Shown: positions 27,889 through 39,595, numbered from the stretch's first letter. The stretch: DNA of 64,000 nucleotides from Paracoccaceae bacterium (GCA_019454225.1 CP075370.1:3343649-3407648), one strand, 5' to 3'. Notes: generated by a model not told the origin, from the letters alone. Program-made: numbers and translations.

Positions 27889-28350
27889 TCAGATTTCGCG
27901 CGTCATGAAGGCGGAATTGGGATCGGGGCCATAGCCCTCGAAGGGTGCGCAATAGGTGAACCCGGCGATCTCGTACAGCTTGCGCGCCGGGGCGAAACTG
28001 TCCTGTGCGCCGGTCTCCAGCGACAGGCGGCGCAGCCCCATGGCGCGCGCCTCGGCGATCAGGTGGTCCAGCACCTTCCGCGCCAGACCGCGCCCCCGCA
28101 GTTCGTGCAGCACATGCATCGACTTGATCTCGGCATGGCTGCCCGACAGCAGCTTGAACGCGCCCATCCCCACCGGCATCCCCACATCGCGCAGCACGAA
28201 GAACCGGATCCCCGGCGCGGTCAGCGCGCCACGGTCCATCATGTGGATGCTTTCGGGCGGGGTGTCGGCATGCATCGCCTGGGTATGGCGGTCGAACAGC
28301 AGGCCGAGATCGGCACCCAGCGGGCTTTCCTCGGTGATCCGCAGGCTCAA
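27889..28350 (-). CDS. GNAT family N-acetyltransferase
   Basis: A 153-residue acetyltransferase. The acetyl-CoA loop appears as [20 protein letters not shown] (Q/RxxGxG/A type), followed by [19 protein letters not shown] and [16 protein letters not shown], a pattern seen in small-molecule acetyltransferases. The substrate is unknown. It starts at TTG 28350 inside the stop of the upstream gene (TTGA), so it depends on coupled translation. Confidence 0.85.
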   Translation of the reverse strand: MSLRITEESPLGADLGLLFDRHTQAMHADTPPESIHMMDRGALTAPGIRFFVLRDVGMPVGMGAFKLLSGSHAEIKSMHVLHELRGRGLARKVLDHLIAEARAMGLRRLSLETGAQDSFAPARKLYEIAGFTYCAPFEGYGPDPNSAFMTREI

Positions 28351-28658
28351 TGCGTCCAGGCCCCGCGCCGGTCGGTTGCGAAATTCTCGCCATAGCCGCG
28401 CGGCCGGATCACCGGCTTGCGCGGCTTGGGCAGGGTCACGACATAGTCGATGCCCTTTTCGGCCGCATAGGCCTCGGCCGCCTCGCGCGTGGGAAAGCGC
28501 AGCCGGACCTGCGTCTGCGTGTCGTCCGACGATGTCCACCCCATCAGCGGATCGACCTCGCGCGCCGAACCGGGCGCGAAATCAAGGTACCAGTCCTGCG
28601 TCTTGGCCGAACCGGACTGCATGGCGGTGCGGGCGGGCTGATAGATGCGGGCGCGCAT
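28347..28658 (-). CDS. ETC complex I subunit, NDUFS4-like
   Basis: The 103-residue protein matches the conserved region of the mitochondrial NDUFS4 (18 kDa) accessory subunit of NADH dehydrogenase: [16 protein letters not shown], then [20 protein letters not shown] and a C-terminal [20 protein letters not shown]. Alphaproteobacteria carry such homologues outside the nuo operon. It would stabilise the peripheral NADH-oxidising arm of complex I. AGGAGACC precedes ATG 28658, and a GNAT gene is coupled to its stop. The 261 nt upstream hold no clear gene. Confidence 0.88.
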   Translation of the reverse strand: MRARIYQPARTAMQSGSAKTQDWYLDFAPGSAREVDPLMGWTSSDDTQTQVRLRFPTREAAEAYAAEKGIDYVVTLPKPRKPVIRPRGYGENFATDRRGAWTH

Positions 28659-28919
28659 GGGGGGTCTCCTGCCGTTGCCACCGATATGCCGCAGGTGCCC
28701 GCCCCCCGCAAGGGGCAAGCAGGCGGCGGATCGCGCCGCCGCAGCCCCTGCAACAGGACGCTGCCGACGGATCACGGGGAGTGTGGGTGGGGTGTGTGGG
28801 GTGCAACCCGTCGACAGCGCTTCTGCTGCTTGCCCGATCAATGTGCCCCCTTCGTTCGCGAATCTCAACTGAAAGATGCGCGGTTCAGGCGGATTTTCGC
28901 TAAGATTGAAATTCCGCTG

Positions 28920-29798
28920 TTAACCTTGCGGCAAGGGCTGCGCGGGCTGCGGCGTCAGGCGATAGATCATGTAGTGGTTGAAGGTCCGGAACGCCTCGGC
29001 CGTGCGTGCGGTCCCGTTCAGGCGCGCGGCCAGACGTGCCCGCGACGCCGGTGACAGCAGGGCCGCCGCCGCCCGCGTCACCGCCCAGCAGGCCAGCGGC
29101 CGTTTCGCCGCCAGTTCCTCGCGCGCCCGTGTCAGGCCCAGCCCGATCACGTTGAAGAACGCCTGCTCCAGGTCGATGGAAGGCGCCACCGCCGCCGTGA
29201 TCTCTTCCTCATGCGTCACCGTCACCGGCAGCCGGGCCAGGGCCGCCCGGAACGCCGACAGGCGATGCCCGCCCCCCGGCTGCGGCCCGTGGGAGTCACG
29301 CCCGCGATAGCTGTCCGACCGGAAGCAGTCGGCAATCACCACCTGCCCGCCCGGCGCCAGCAGCGACAGCACGCGCGGCAGGCTGTCGGTCAGCGGGATG
29401 TACTGGAAGCTTTCCGAGAACAGGCACACATCGAAGGGCCCGCTCCCGCGGAATGCCTCGAACGTCGTCTCGTGCACCTGCGCCGCGGGCGCGTTCGCCC
29501 GGCACCGCGCCGCCAGATAGGCCGAGGGCACGACGATCTCGACGCCATGGCCCACCGCCAGCAACCGCTTCGCCGTCTCGCCCGCCCCCCCGCCGATATC
29601 GAGAATCCGGCACGGCGCCGGCGGCAGCAGGGCGAACACCCGGTCGGTATAGGCGTCCTGTGCCGCGCGCAGGTTGCCTGCGCAGACGTCAAGTCCGGTC
29701 CAGTCGCCATAATGCAGGCTTTCCGCCCCGGTGATCCATCGGATCATCGCAAGGCCGGTATCGAGCCCGATGGCCCGCGTATCGATTTTCCCCCCCAT
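28920..29798 (-). CDS. Class I SAM-dependent methyltransferase
   Basis: A 292-residue Rossmann-fold methyltransferase. Motif I is ILDIGGGAGETAKRLL (about residues 65-80), and motif II/III-like segments CLFSESFQYIP and LAPGGQVVIADCF follow. The N-terminus SLHYGDWTGL resembles enzymes that methylate small molecules or fatty-acyl chains. The substrate is unknown. ATG 29798 lacks a clear ribosome site; an internal ATG at MIRWITGAE is an alternative start. It is divergent from uvrB. Confidence 0.82.
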   Translation of the reverse strand: MGGKIDTRAIGLDTGLAMIRWITGAESLHYGDWTGLDVCAGNLRAAQDAYTDRVFALLPPAPCRILDIGGGAGETAKRLLAVGHGVEIVVPSAYLAARCRANAPAAQVHETTFEAFRGSGPFDVCLFSESFQYIPLTDSLPRVLSLLAPGGQVVIADCFRSDSYRGRDSHGPQPGGGHRLSAFRAALARLPVTVTHEEEITAAVAPSIDLEQAFFNVIGLGLTRAREELAAKRPLACWAVTRAAAALLSPASRARLAARLNGTARTAEAFRTFNHYMIYRLTPQPAQPLPQG

Positions 29799-29895
29799 TG
29801 AAACGACTTAGCGGGGCGCGGGGCCTGCGGCAACGGGGTTCCTGCTTGCGGCGGAACAAAAACGGACCATCTTCGTGCCAGGAAGGGAATCGCCC

Positions 29896-32082
<2,187 letters not shown>

Positions 32083-32175
32083 TCGCCGCCGCCGCCCCGG
32101 CGGCCCCGCGCCGTGCCCACGCCCGCCTGACCGCCCGCCTGCCCGATCCGGACCTTGAAGGGGCGGCGGCGGCCC

Positions 32176-32769
32176 CTACCCTGCGGCGGCGACCTGCCGC
32201 GCCTCGACCGTGTCGGCCAGCCAGGGCCCGTCACCGCGCCACCCGCCGCGCATCAGGAAACCCGGCTCCGCCACCTCGGGGAACTCGCCGGCCCAGTCGC
32301 GATAGCGGTCGTTGGTGACAACCCGCGCCTGCATGTCGCGGGCGGCCATCAGGATGTAGTGATCGGCGGGCGTGCCGCGCGGAACCACCAGAACCCGGTC
32401 CTCGGGCAGGCCCAGCAGGGCCGCCAGCTCGGCATCGTCCATGTAGCGGTCGGCCAGCTTGTAGCCCGCATTGGCATCAAAGATCACGCCGGGGGTGAAA
32501 CCGCGACGCGCCAGTTCGTCCAGCACCGCCCGCACCGTCTGCAGGTCGGCCACGCCCCCCTTCCAGTGCATCACGTTGGACCCATCCACGATGATGCCGT
32601 TCCGGACCGGTCGGCCCTTGCCGCGCCGCGCGGGCCTGCGCCGCGCGGCAAGGATCAGGCTTGCCAGAAGGCAGGGCGCGGCCACCAGAAGCAGGCCCTC
32701 CTGCCCCGGCACCAGCAACGCAATGGCCGAACCCACCGCCGACACAGCCGCGACAAGCCACAGGAACAT
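32176..32769 (-). CDS. Membrane-anchored NYN/Zc3h12a-like ribonuclease
   Basis: A 197-residue protein. Two hydrophobic helices (about 3-20 and 25-42) are followed by an Arg-rich linker and a domain starting GIIVDGSNVMHWK (D62, N65). Further acidic residues occur at PADHYIL (D136) and VTNDRYRDW (D154, D158), the spacing seen in NYN-type metal-dependent RNases related to PIN domains. Endoribonuclease activity at the membrane is inferred. It faces uvrB and lies upstream of a GlsB gene on the same strand. Confidence 0.75.
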   Translation of the reverse strand: MFLWLVAAVSAVGSAIALLVPGQEGLLLVAAPCLLASLILAARRRPARRGKGRPVRNGIIVDGSNVMHWKGGVADLQTVRAVLDELARRGFTPGVIFDANAGYKLADRYMDDAELAALLGLPEDRVLVVPRGTPADHYILMAARDMQARVVTNDRYRDWAGEFPEVAEPGFLMRGGWRGDGPWLADTVEARQVAAAG

Positions 32770-32839
32770 GCTCAGCGCCCGCCTTCTTCCCGGGGAACCG
32801 CAGGTCCTGCGGCAGACAGGCTGGCGAACCGCAGATCCC

Positions 32840-33094
32840 TCATGCCTTCTTGGCCACCTTGATCAGCACCAGCAGCAGGACGGCACCGAGCGTCGCATGG
32901 ACAATGGCGGCCAGCGTGCCGCCGCCCATCGACAGGCCAAGGCGCGGCAGGACGTAGCCCGCGATCAGCGCGCCCAGGATGCCCACCACGATGTTGCCGA
33001 TCAGCCCATAGCCGAATCCCGACACGATCTTGCCGGCCAGCCAGCCCGCCACGGCACCGATCAGCAGTGTAACCAGTATGCCTTCGATTCCCAT
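32840..33094 (-). CDS. GlsB/YeaQ/YmgE family membrane protein, copy 1
   Basis: An 84-residue protein with three glycine-rich helices (GILVTLLIGAVAGWLAGKIV, GNIVVGILGALIAGYVLPRL and a C-terminal helix). The GNIVVGILGA motif is the family hallmark. These are transglycosylase-associated or stress-response membrane proteins of unknown mechanism. GAGGAGGG precedes ATG 33094. A second copy lies 460 nt away on the same strand. Confidence 0.9.
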   Translation of the reverse strand: MGIEGILVTLLIGAVAGWLAGKIVSGFGYGLIGNIVVGILGALIAGYVLPRLGLSMGGGTLAAIVHATLGAVLLLVLIKVAKKA

Positions 33095-33201
33095 GGAACC
33101 CTCCTCGGCGGGCCCCTTGCCCGTGTCATGACACCGTGGGCGTGCCGGACCCCGCAGTCAAACACGATCGGGCCACGGCGAAAAGGCGCCCCGCGGGCCC
33201 G

Positions 33202-33522
33202 TCAGCCAGCCACCACCCCCGTCACCTCGTACATCACCGGTTCGAACCGCGAACACAGCGCGCTGAACCGCCGGTTGCGTTCCCGCATCTCGGGCGTCCG
33301 CAGCATGGCCATGAAATCCTCGCGGCGGCGCCAGCGGGAATAGTTGGCGATGCGGGTCTGCGCGTCGTTCATGTGCAGCGCCGCGCCGATGAACCCGGGC
33401 TGGTGGCGGATCACCTCGTCATAGGCGGCGGCAAGCGCCTCCATCAGGTCGGGGCACTGGCCCGGGGTCGTCTCGAAGGTGGTGATGACGGTCTGCCCGT
33501 CGAAGTCCTGGCTGATCTGCAT
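33202..33522 (-). CDS. ABM-superfamily monooxygenase-like protein
   Basis: A 106-residue protein with the dimeric alpha/beta-barrel pattern of antibiotic-biosynthesis monooxygenases: an initial strand (TVITTFETTPGQ), helix (LMEALAAAYDEVIRHQPGFI), and a later strand (ANYSRWRRREDFMAML). The reaction is unknown; many relatives are small quinol or haem-degrading enzymes. GGAGGACC precedes ATG 33522. It lies between the two GlsB genes. Confidence 0.75.
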   Translation of the reverse strand: MQISQDFDGQTVITTFETTPGQCPDLMEALAAAYDEVIRHQPGFIGAALHMNDAQTRIANYSRWRRREDFMAMLRTPEMRERNRRFSALCSRFEPVMYEVTGVVAG

Positions 33523-33554
33523 GGCGCGGTCCTCCCGCCGCCATAATGCCACGT

Positions 33555-33809
33555 TCAGACCTTGCGCACGACCTTGACGATGCCCAGCAGGATCACCGCG
33601 CCCAGCGTCGCGGTGATCACCTGGCGCACCAGCCCGACGCCCAGCCCCAGCCCCAGCATCGGCACCACGGCCCCGCCGATCACGGCACCCGCGATGCCCA
33701 CGACAATGTTGCCCAGCAGACCGTGCCCCCGCCCCGTGACGATGCGTCCGGCCAGCCACCCGGCCACGCCGCCGACGATCAGGATAGCCACCAGCGACAC
33801 CGGTCCCAT
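33555..33809 (-). CDS. GlsB/YeaQ/YmgE family membrane protein, copy 2
   Basis: An 84-residue paralogue of the downstream gene, with matching motifs ([33 protein letters not shown]). Start ATG 33809 is preceded by GGGAGGGGG. It is divergent from the cold-shock gene, with repeat copy C starting 27 nt upstream. A tandem duplication with a monooxygenase gene between the copies is the simplest explanation. Confidence 0.88.
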   Translation of the reverse strand: MGPVSLVAILIVGGVAGWLAGRIVTGRGHGLLGNIVVGIAGAVIGGAVVPMLGLGLGVGLVRQVITATLGAVILLGIVKVVRKV

Positions 33810-33836
33810 CGCATCCCCCTCCCCGTGCCCGACCGT

Positions 33837-33898
33837 TGTCGGGACGGATGCCATACGCATGCCAGACGCGGGCCAGACGCCCGCCATACGCGAAAATC
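33837..33898 (+). repeat. Dispersed intergenic repeat, copy C
   Basis: The 22-nt core (33837-33858) is identical to copy A. It continues with AGACGCGGGC and a second GCCATACGCGAAAATC, so GCCATACGC occurs twice within 45 nt. GCGGGC and GCCCGC form a small hairpin between them. The element sits in the shared upstream region of GlsB copy 2 and the cold-shock gene. Confidence 0.65.
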
Positions 33899-34051
33899 CT
33901 TGCCTTTCGGGCGCTTCACGTCCATATGAGATACGCGACGTTATCTCTATCGACCTGTCTTCCGTCTCCCCGACGCAACAGCCTTCGATCCAAGCTGACG
34001 TGCCGGGCCGCCGCAATTCCGCGGGCGGCAAGACTGACAGGAGACTTCACG

Positions 34052-34258
34052 ATGGCCAAGGGCACCGTGAAATGGTTCAATGAAACCAAAGGCTACGGCT
34101 TCATCGCCCCCGAGGGCGGCCGCAAGGACGTTTTCGTCCACATCACCGCTCTGGAACGTGCTGGCCTGCGTGGCCTGAAGGACGGCCAGGCCGTGACCTT
34201 CGACATCGAGTCGGGCCGCGACGGCCGCGAATCGGCAACGAACCTGTCGCTCGCCTGA
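34052..34258 (+). CDS. Cold-shock protein (CspA family)
   Basis: A 68-residue single-stranded nucleic-acid-binding beta-barrel. RNP1 is KGYGFIAP and RNP2 is DVFVHI, both intact, with [10 protein letters not shown] at the start. It likely acts as an RNA chaperone. ACAGGAGAC lies upstream of ATG 34052. The 240-nt gene-free leader (with repeat copy C) could supply a long 5' untranslated region. An intrinsic terminator follows. Confidence 0.95.
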   Translation: MAKGTVKWFNETKGYGFIAPEGGRKDVFVHITALERAGLRGLKDGQAVTFDIESGRDGRESATNLSLA

Positions 34259-34284
34259 TCGGCAGCTTCGGGACCGGATACCGG

Positions 34285-34309
34285 GCGGGGCCGTCAGGCC
34301 CCGCTTTTT
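34285..34309 (+). terminator. Rho-independent terminator after cold-shock gene
   Basis: GCGGGGCC, loop GTCA, GGCCCCGC, followed immediately by five Ts. It starts 27 nt after the cold-shock stop codon, a textbook intrinsic terminator. Confidence 0.92.
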
Positions 34310-34327
34310 CATTTCGGATCAACGGCT

Positions 34328-34768
34328 TCAGGCGGCCATGTAGACCAGCCGCTCGCGCAGCGCATGTTCGAACCCGACCCGCAGGCTGACCGCGGACATG
34401 GGCGACCGCAGCAGGATGGGTTCCGCGACATCCTCGGGGAACCGCTGCACCTCGACCTCGCGCGAGATCAGGATGACCCGCGTCCGCTCCGCCGCGCGCC
34501 CCATCAGCGCCACGGCCCTGCGCCCCGCCTCCAGCCCGCCATAGGCATCGCATTCCATCACGAACAGCCCGTAGCCCGTGGCATCGGACTGCATCGCCTC
34601 GACCGCCGCGAACAGGTCGGCCTCGGCCTCGATCAGCCCGCCGAACCCGGCGATCCGGTCGGCGATCCGCCCCGGCCCCTCACCTCCGCTGGGCGACAGA
34701 AGCATCACCCGCACCCCCCAGCCGACAAGCGCGGCGCTCTCGGTATCGATCGGACGAAACAGCTGCAT
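34328..34768 (-). CDS. Receiver-like protein lacking a clear phospho-acceptor
   Basis: A 146-residue protein with the alternating strand/helix pattern of a response-regulator receiver (VRVMLLSPSGGEG, LFVMECDAYGG, VILISREV, ILLRSPMSAVSLRVGFEHAL). The usual acidic pocket and phosphorylated aspartate are not obvious; D109-like position reads CDAYGG. It may be a pseudo-receiver or something else. ATG 34768 has weak initiation sequence (GTCAGGGTCC). It is tail-to-tail with the cold-shock gene's terminator. Confidence 0.55.
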   Translation of the reverse strand: MQLFRPIDTESAALVGWGVRVMLLSPSGGEGPGRIADRIAGFGGLIEAEADLFAAVEAMQSDATGYGLFVMECDAYGGLEAGRRAVALMGRAAERTRVILISREVEVQRFPEDVAEPILLRSPMSAVSLRVGFEHALRERLVYMAA

Positions 34769-34955
34769 GGACCCTGACCTCACGACGTGATTGTTTCGAT
34801 TGAAGGCAGTAAACCGCCCCGGCAGGGCGGAACCGCGACGGAATCGGGCTATTTTCCCGCTCGACTCACCCCGATTGCGGCCCGGACGGGGCACAAGGGG
34901 CGGTGGCACCGCGGGCCTGCCACAATTCGGACGGCCACGGCGGTCGGAGGACAGT

Positions 34956-35894
34956 ATGACCGAATCGGATTATCAAACCCTGATCGACGCCCCGACCTGG
35001 GCATTCATCCATGCGACGGCCGCCCACTACCCCGACGACACCGCATTCCAGGGCGTCGCCGAACAGCGGCGGGTCTATGATGCGATGTGCGCGGCCTTCC
35101 GCCGCCCCCGCCCCGAGGGGGTCGCCGTGACGGATGCCGATCTGGGCGGGGTCCCGGCGCGGCACTACCGCAGCGGCCCGGCCTTGGTGCGGGTGATCTA
35201 TCTGCACGGCGGCGGGTTCGTGGTGGGCGGACTCGACAGCCACGACGATGTCTGCGCCGAGATCTGCGCTGCGACGGGGTTGCCGGTCAGCAGCATCGAC
35301 TATCGCCTGGCGCCCGAACACCTGCATCCCGCGGCCTATGACGACGCCCTTGCCGCCACACGGGCCGCCCTGGCGGCCGGGCCGACGATCCTGTGCGGCG
35401 ACAGCGCGGGCGGCAATCTTGCCGCCGCTGTGGTCCATGCCCTGCGGGGGGCGCCGGGTCTGATCGGCCAGGTGCTGATCTATCCGGGCCTTGGCGGCGA
35501 TACCGGGCGCGGCAGCCACATCCGCCACGCGCATGCGCCGATGCTGACGCGCGACGATGTGCTGGCCTATGCAAGGCTGCGGCACGGCGGCCCGCCGCCG
35601 GTCGGCGACCCCACCGCCAGCCCGCTGCAGGACAACGATTTCTCGCGCCTGCCGCCAAGCCTTGTCGTGACGGCCGAATGCGACCCTCTGTCGGACGACG
35701 GGCAGGACTATGTCCGGGCGATCCGGGCCGCGGGTGGCCAGGCGGTGTGGATCGAGGAACCCGGGCTGGTGCACGGCTATCTGCGCGCACGCCACAGCGT
35801 GCCGCGCGCCGGGGCCAGCTTTGCCCGCATCTGCGCGGCGCTCCTGGCGCTGGCAGAGGGGCGCGGGGTGGACCACGCCGACCCGGACGTCTAG
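34956..35894 (+). CDS. Alpha/beta hydrolase, HSL-type esterase
   Basis: A 312-residue esterase of the hormone-sensitive-lipase family. The oxyanion motif HGGG is at residues 84-87, the nucleophile S150 is in GDSAGGN, and acid/base candidates lie in ECDPLSDDG and LVHGYL. Short-chain acyl esters are typical substrates. GGAGG precedes ATG 34956. The next gene follows after 33 nt. Confidence 0.9.
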   Translation: MTESDYQTLIDAPTWAFIHATAAHYPDDTAFQGVAEQRRVYDAMCAAFRRPRPEGVAVTDADLGGVPARHYRSGPALVRVIYLHGGGFVVGGLDSHDDVCAEICAATGLPVSSIDYRLAPEHLHPAAYDDALAATRAALAAGPTILCGDSAGGNLAAAVVHALRGAPGLIGQVLIYPGLGGDTGRGSHIRHAHAPMLTRDDVLAYARLRHGGPPPVGDPTASPLQDNDFSRLPPSLVVTAECDPLSDDGQDYVRAIRAAGGQAVWIEEPGLVHGYLRARHSVPRAGASFARICAALLALAEGRGVDHADPDV

Positions 35895-35927
35895 GTTCCC
35901 TGCAAAACCCGTTGCCGAGGACCACCG

Positions 35928-37952
35928 ATGACCCGGACGAACCCGCTGCTTGCGCCATGGGACAGCCCCTTCGGGATGCCGCCCTTCGCAACGATCCACG
36001 ATGCCGATTTCGGCCCCGCCTTCGACGCCGGGCTGGCCGAGGCGCGCGCCGCCATCGCGTCCATTGCGGATGCGCCGCAGGCTCCGACCTTCGCGAACAC
36101 GATCGCCGCGCTTGAACTGGCGGAGGAAACGCTCGATCGGGTCGCGGGCGTGTTCTACAACCTCGCCGGCGCGGATTCGACCGACGCGCGCGAGGCGCTG
36201 ATGCGCGACCTTGCCCCGAAGATGAGCGCGTTTCATTCCGAGGTGACCGGAAACCAGCGGCTGTTCGGGCGCATCGAGACGCTGTGGCAGGCCCGCGACG
36301 GTCTTGGCCTCGACCCCGAGCAGATGCGGGTGCTGACGCTCTACCGCCGGATGTTCGTGCGGGCCGGGGCGATGCTCCAGGGCGCCGATGCCGACCGCAT
36401 GACGGCGGTCAAGTCCCGGCTTGCCGTGCTGGGCACCGCCTTTGGCCAGAACCTGCTGGCCGAGGAACGCGGATGGTTCATGGATCTGGACGAGGACGAC
36501 CTGACCGGCCTGCCGGAGTTCGTGGTGAACGCCGCCCGCGCGGCGGGGGCCGAACGGGGACGGCCCGGCCCGGTGATCACGTTGAACCGCTCGCTGATCG
36601 TGCCGTTCCTGCAATTCTCGCCCCGACGCGACCTGAGGGCCCGCGCCCATGCCGCCTGGACGTCACGCGGCGCCAACGGCAACGACCACGACAACCGCGA
36701 GATTGCCGCCGAAATCCTGGCGCTGCGCCACGAGCGTGCCACGCTGCTGGGCTATGCGTCCTTCGCCGACTTCAAGCTGGAGCCCGAGATGGCGCGCAGG
36801 CCGCAGGCCGTGCGCGACCTGCTGATGCGGGTCTGGGTCCCCGCCCGCGCCAAGGCCGAGGCCGATGGACAGGTGTTGCAGGCCATGATGGCCGACGACG
36901 GGATCAACGGGCCGCTGGAGCCCTGGGACTGGCGCTATTATTCGGAACGGCGCCGCAAGGCCGAGCACGATCTGGATGAGGCCGCGCTGAAACCCTACCT
37001 GTCGCTCGAGGCGATGCTGGGTGCGATGTTCGACTGCGCGGCGCGCCTGTTCGGCCTGTCGTTCCGCCCGCTCGACCTGCCGCTCTATCACCCCGACGCA
37101 AGGGCCTGGGAGGTGACGCGCGACGGCCGGCACATCGCCGTCTTCATCGGGGACTATTTCGCGCGCGCCTCGAAACGTTCGGGCGCCTGGTGCTCGGCCA
37201 TGCGGTCACAGCGGAAACTGGGCGGCGAGGTGCGGCCGATCGTCGTGAATGTCTGCAACTTCGCCAAGGGCGATCCCTGCCTGCTGTCATGGGATGACGC
37301 GCGCACGCTGTTCCACGAATTTGGCCACGCCCTGCACCAGATGCTGTCCGAGGTCACGCATGGCTTCGTATCCGGCACATCGGTGGCGCGCGATTTCGTG
37401 GAACTGCCCTCGCAGCTCTACGAACACTGGCTGTCGGTGCCCGAGGTCCTGGAAACCCACGCGCGCCACTGGCAGACCGGCGCGCCGATGCCCGCCGCGC
37501 TGCGGACCCGCCTGCTGGCGGCGGCAACCTATGACCAGGGCTTTGCCACGGTCGAGTTCCTGGGGTCGGCACTGGTCGATCTGGCGTTCCACGAAGGCGA
37601 GCCGCCCGCCGATCCCATGGCGATGCAGGCCACGGTGCTGGAGGGTCTGGGCATGCCGCGCGCCGTGGGCATGCGCCACGCGACGCCGCATTTCGCGCAT
37701 GTGTTCTCGGGCGACGGCTATTCGGCGGGCTATTACAGCTACATGTGGTCCGAGGTGATGGACGCAGATGCCTTCGCCGCCTTCGAGGAGGCCGGCGATC
37801 CCTTCGACCCGGCCACGGCCGAACGGCTGGAACGGCACATCCTGTCGGCGGGCGGGTCCGAGGACCCGGAGGTGCTGTACACCCGGTTCCGTGGCCGCAT
37901 GCCGGGGGTCGAGGCGTTGCTGAAGGGCCGCGGGCTGCTCGACGCGGCCTGA
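35928..37952 (+). CDS. M3 family peptidase (peptidyl-dipeptidase/oligopeptidase A type)
   Basis: A 674-residue zinc metallopeptidase. The HEFGH motif is at 463-467 within FHEFGHALH, and FVELPSQLYEHW follows with the third ligand region. The length and context fit Dcp or PrlC (oligopeptidase A), cytoplasmic enzymes that clip short peptides. No signal peptide is visible. It converges on an oligopeptide-type ABC operon, 11 nt away. Confidence 0.93.
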   Translation: MTRTNPLLAPWDSPFGMPPFATIHDADFGPAFDAGLAEARAAIASIADAPQAPTFANTIAALELAEETLDRVAGVFYNLAGADSTDAREALMRDLAPKMSAFHSEVTGNQRLFGRIETLWQARDGLGLDPEQMRVLTLYRRMFVRAGAMLQGADADRMTAVKSRLAVLGTAFGQNLLAEERGWFMDLDEDDLTGLPEFVVNAARAAGAERGRPGPVITLNRSLIVPFLQFSPRRDLRARAHAAWTSRGANGNDHDNREIAAEILALRHERATLLGYASFADFKLEPEMARRPQAVRDLLMRVWVPARAKAEADGQVLQAMMADDGINGPLEPWDWRYYSERRRKAEHDLDEAALKPYLSLEAMLGAMFDCAARLFGLSFRPLDLPLYHPDARAWEVTRDGRHIAVFIGDYFARASKRSGAWCSAMRSQRKLGGEVRPIVVNVCNFAKGDPCLLSWDDARTLFHEFGHALHQMLSEVTHGFVSGTSVARDFVELPSQLYEHWLSVPEVLETHARHWQTGAPMPAALRTRLLAAATYDQGFATVEFLGSALVDLAFHEGEPPADPMAMQATVLEGLGMPRAVGMRHATPHFAHVFSGDGYSAGYYSYMWSEVMDADAFAAFEEAGDPFDPATAERLERHILSAGGSEDPEVLYTRFRGRMPGVEALLKGRGLLDAA

Positions 37953-37963
37953 GGCCGCTGCCG

Positions 37964-39595
37964 TCAGTGGCCGCCCGCCGCCATCTTGCGGTGGGCGATC
38001 ACCTGTTCCAGCCAGCCGAGTTCCATCTCGGGCACCGAGGACAGCAGAAGGTCGGTGTAGTCGTCGAACGGCGGCGTCAGCACGTCGGTCTTGGACCCGT
38101 AGCGCCGCACCTCTCCCTTCCACATCACGGCAATCCGGTCGGCAATCGCGCGCACCGTGGCAAGGTCATGGGTGATGAACAGATAGGCCACCCCTTCGCG
38201 CGCCTGAAGGTCCAGCAGCAGCTTCAGGATGCCGTCCGCCACCAGCGGATCGAGCGCGGATGTCACCTCGTCGCAGATGATCAGCTTCGGCTTGGCGGCA
38301 AGTGCGCGCGCGATGCAGACACGCTGCTTCTGCCCGCCTGACAGTTCGGCCGGATACCGGTCGATGAAGCCCTTGCCCATCTCGATCTGGTCCAGCAATT
38401 CCTGCACCCGCGCCCGCTGCGCCGTGCCGGTCAGGCCGAAATAGAACTGCAGGGGGCGCCCGATGATGGTTCCGACGGTCTGGCGCGGGTTCATCGCGAC
38501 ATCGGCCATCTGATAGATCATCTGCAACTCGCGCAGGTCGTCGCGGGTCCGGGCGGCCAGGTCGGGCGACAGGGTGCGACCGGCAAAGGCGATGCGGCCG
38601 CGCGATGCAGGCAGAAGGCCCGTGATGACCCGCGCGAGCGTCGACTTGCCCGAACCGCTTTCCCCCACAACCGCCAGCGTCTGACCGGGTGGCAGGTCCA
38701 TGCTGACATTCTTCAGCACGTCGAAGTTCGTGCCGCTGTAGCGGGCGGTCACGTTCTCGATCCGCAGGACGGGTTCGGCGGGTGCCTTTTCCGCATGGTC
38801 GATGCTGCGCACGGACACGAGCGCCCGGGTGTATTCCTCGCGCGGGGCATGGATGATCTGGCTGGTGTCGCCCTCTTCCACCATCCTGCCGCCGCGCAGC
38901 ACCATGATGCGGTCGGCCATCTGCGCGACCACCGCAAGATCATGCGTGATGTAGAGCGCAGCGACCCCCTCGTCGCGGATCGCCGCCTTGATCGCGGCCA
39001 GCACGTCGATCTGGGTGGTCACGTCAAGCGCCGTTGTCGGTTCGTCGAAGATCACCAGATCGGGCTTCGGACACAGGGCCATCGCCGTCATCACGCGCTG
39101 CAACTGCCCGCCCGACACCTGATGCGGATAGCGCTGCCCGATGGTTTCGGGCGAAGGCAGCGACAGCTTGCGGAACAGCGCGACGGCGCGCGCCTCCGCC
39201 TCGGCCCGGCCCATCACGCCGTGAACCGCGCAGGTCTCGACCACCTGCTCCATCAGCCGCTTCGCCGGGTTGAAGGCGGCGGCCGCCGATTGCGCCACAT
39301 AGGTCACCTCGCGTCCGCGCAGCGTGCGCAGGCCGCGGACACCGGCTTTCAGGATGTCGCGGCCGTTCAGCATCACCTCGCCCCCGGTGATGCGCACGCC
39401 ACCCCGGCCATAGGCCATCGACGACAGGCCGATGGTGGACTTTCCGGCGCCGGATTCGCCGATCAGGCCGATCACCTGCCCCTTGGCAAGGGTCAGCGAC
39501 ACGTCATGCACCAGCACCACATCGCGCGGCCGCTCGCCCGGCGGATAGCTCGTGGCCTCGATGCGCAGGTTGCGGATGGTCAGCAGGTCAGCCAC
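37964..39595 (-). CDS. Dual ATP-binding subunit, oligopeptide-type ABC importer
   Basis: A 543-residue protein made of two ABC ATPase domains fused in tandem, corresponding to DppD and DppF/OppF. Walker A motifs are GESGAGKST (first half) and GESGSGKST (second half); signatures are VSGGQLQRV and LSGGQKQRV; Walker B motifs FDEPTTALD and CDEVTSALD. It powers import through the adjacent permeases. It begins at GTG 39595 and overlaps the permease stop by 8 nt. Confidence 0.92.
   Translation of the reverse strand: MADLLTIRNLRIEATSYPPGERPRDVVLVHDVSLTLAKGQVIGLIGESGAGKSTIGLSSMAYGRGGVRITGGEVMLNGRDILKAGVRGLRTLRGREVTYVAQSAAAAFNPAKRLMEQVVETCAVHGVMGRAEAEARAVALFRKLSLPSPETIGQRYPHQVSGGQLQRVMTAMALCPKPDLVIFDEPTTALDVTTQIDVLAAIKAAIRDEGVAALYITHDLAVVAQMADRIMVLRGGRMVEEGDTSQIIHAPREEYTRALVSVRSIDHAEKAPAEPVLRIENVTARYSGTNFDVLKNVSMDLPPGQTLAVVGESGSGKSTLARVITGLLPASRGRIAFAGRTLSPDLAARTRDDLRELQMIYQMADVAMNPRQTVGTIIGRPLQFYFGLTGTAQRARVQELLDQIEMGKGFIDRYPAELSGGQKQRVCIARALAAKPKLIICDEVTSALDPLVADGILKLLLDLQAREGVAYLFITHDLATVRAIADRIAVMWKGEVRRYGSKTDVLTPPFDDYTDLLLSSVPEMELGWLEQVIAHRKMAAGGH

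Noticed and set aside
29854-29868. SOS (LexA) box upstream of uvrB
   Set aside because: GAAC-N7-GACC differs at one base from the alphaproteobacterial GAAC-N7-GAAC pattern; a single such match is weak.
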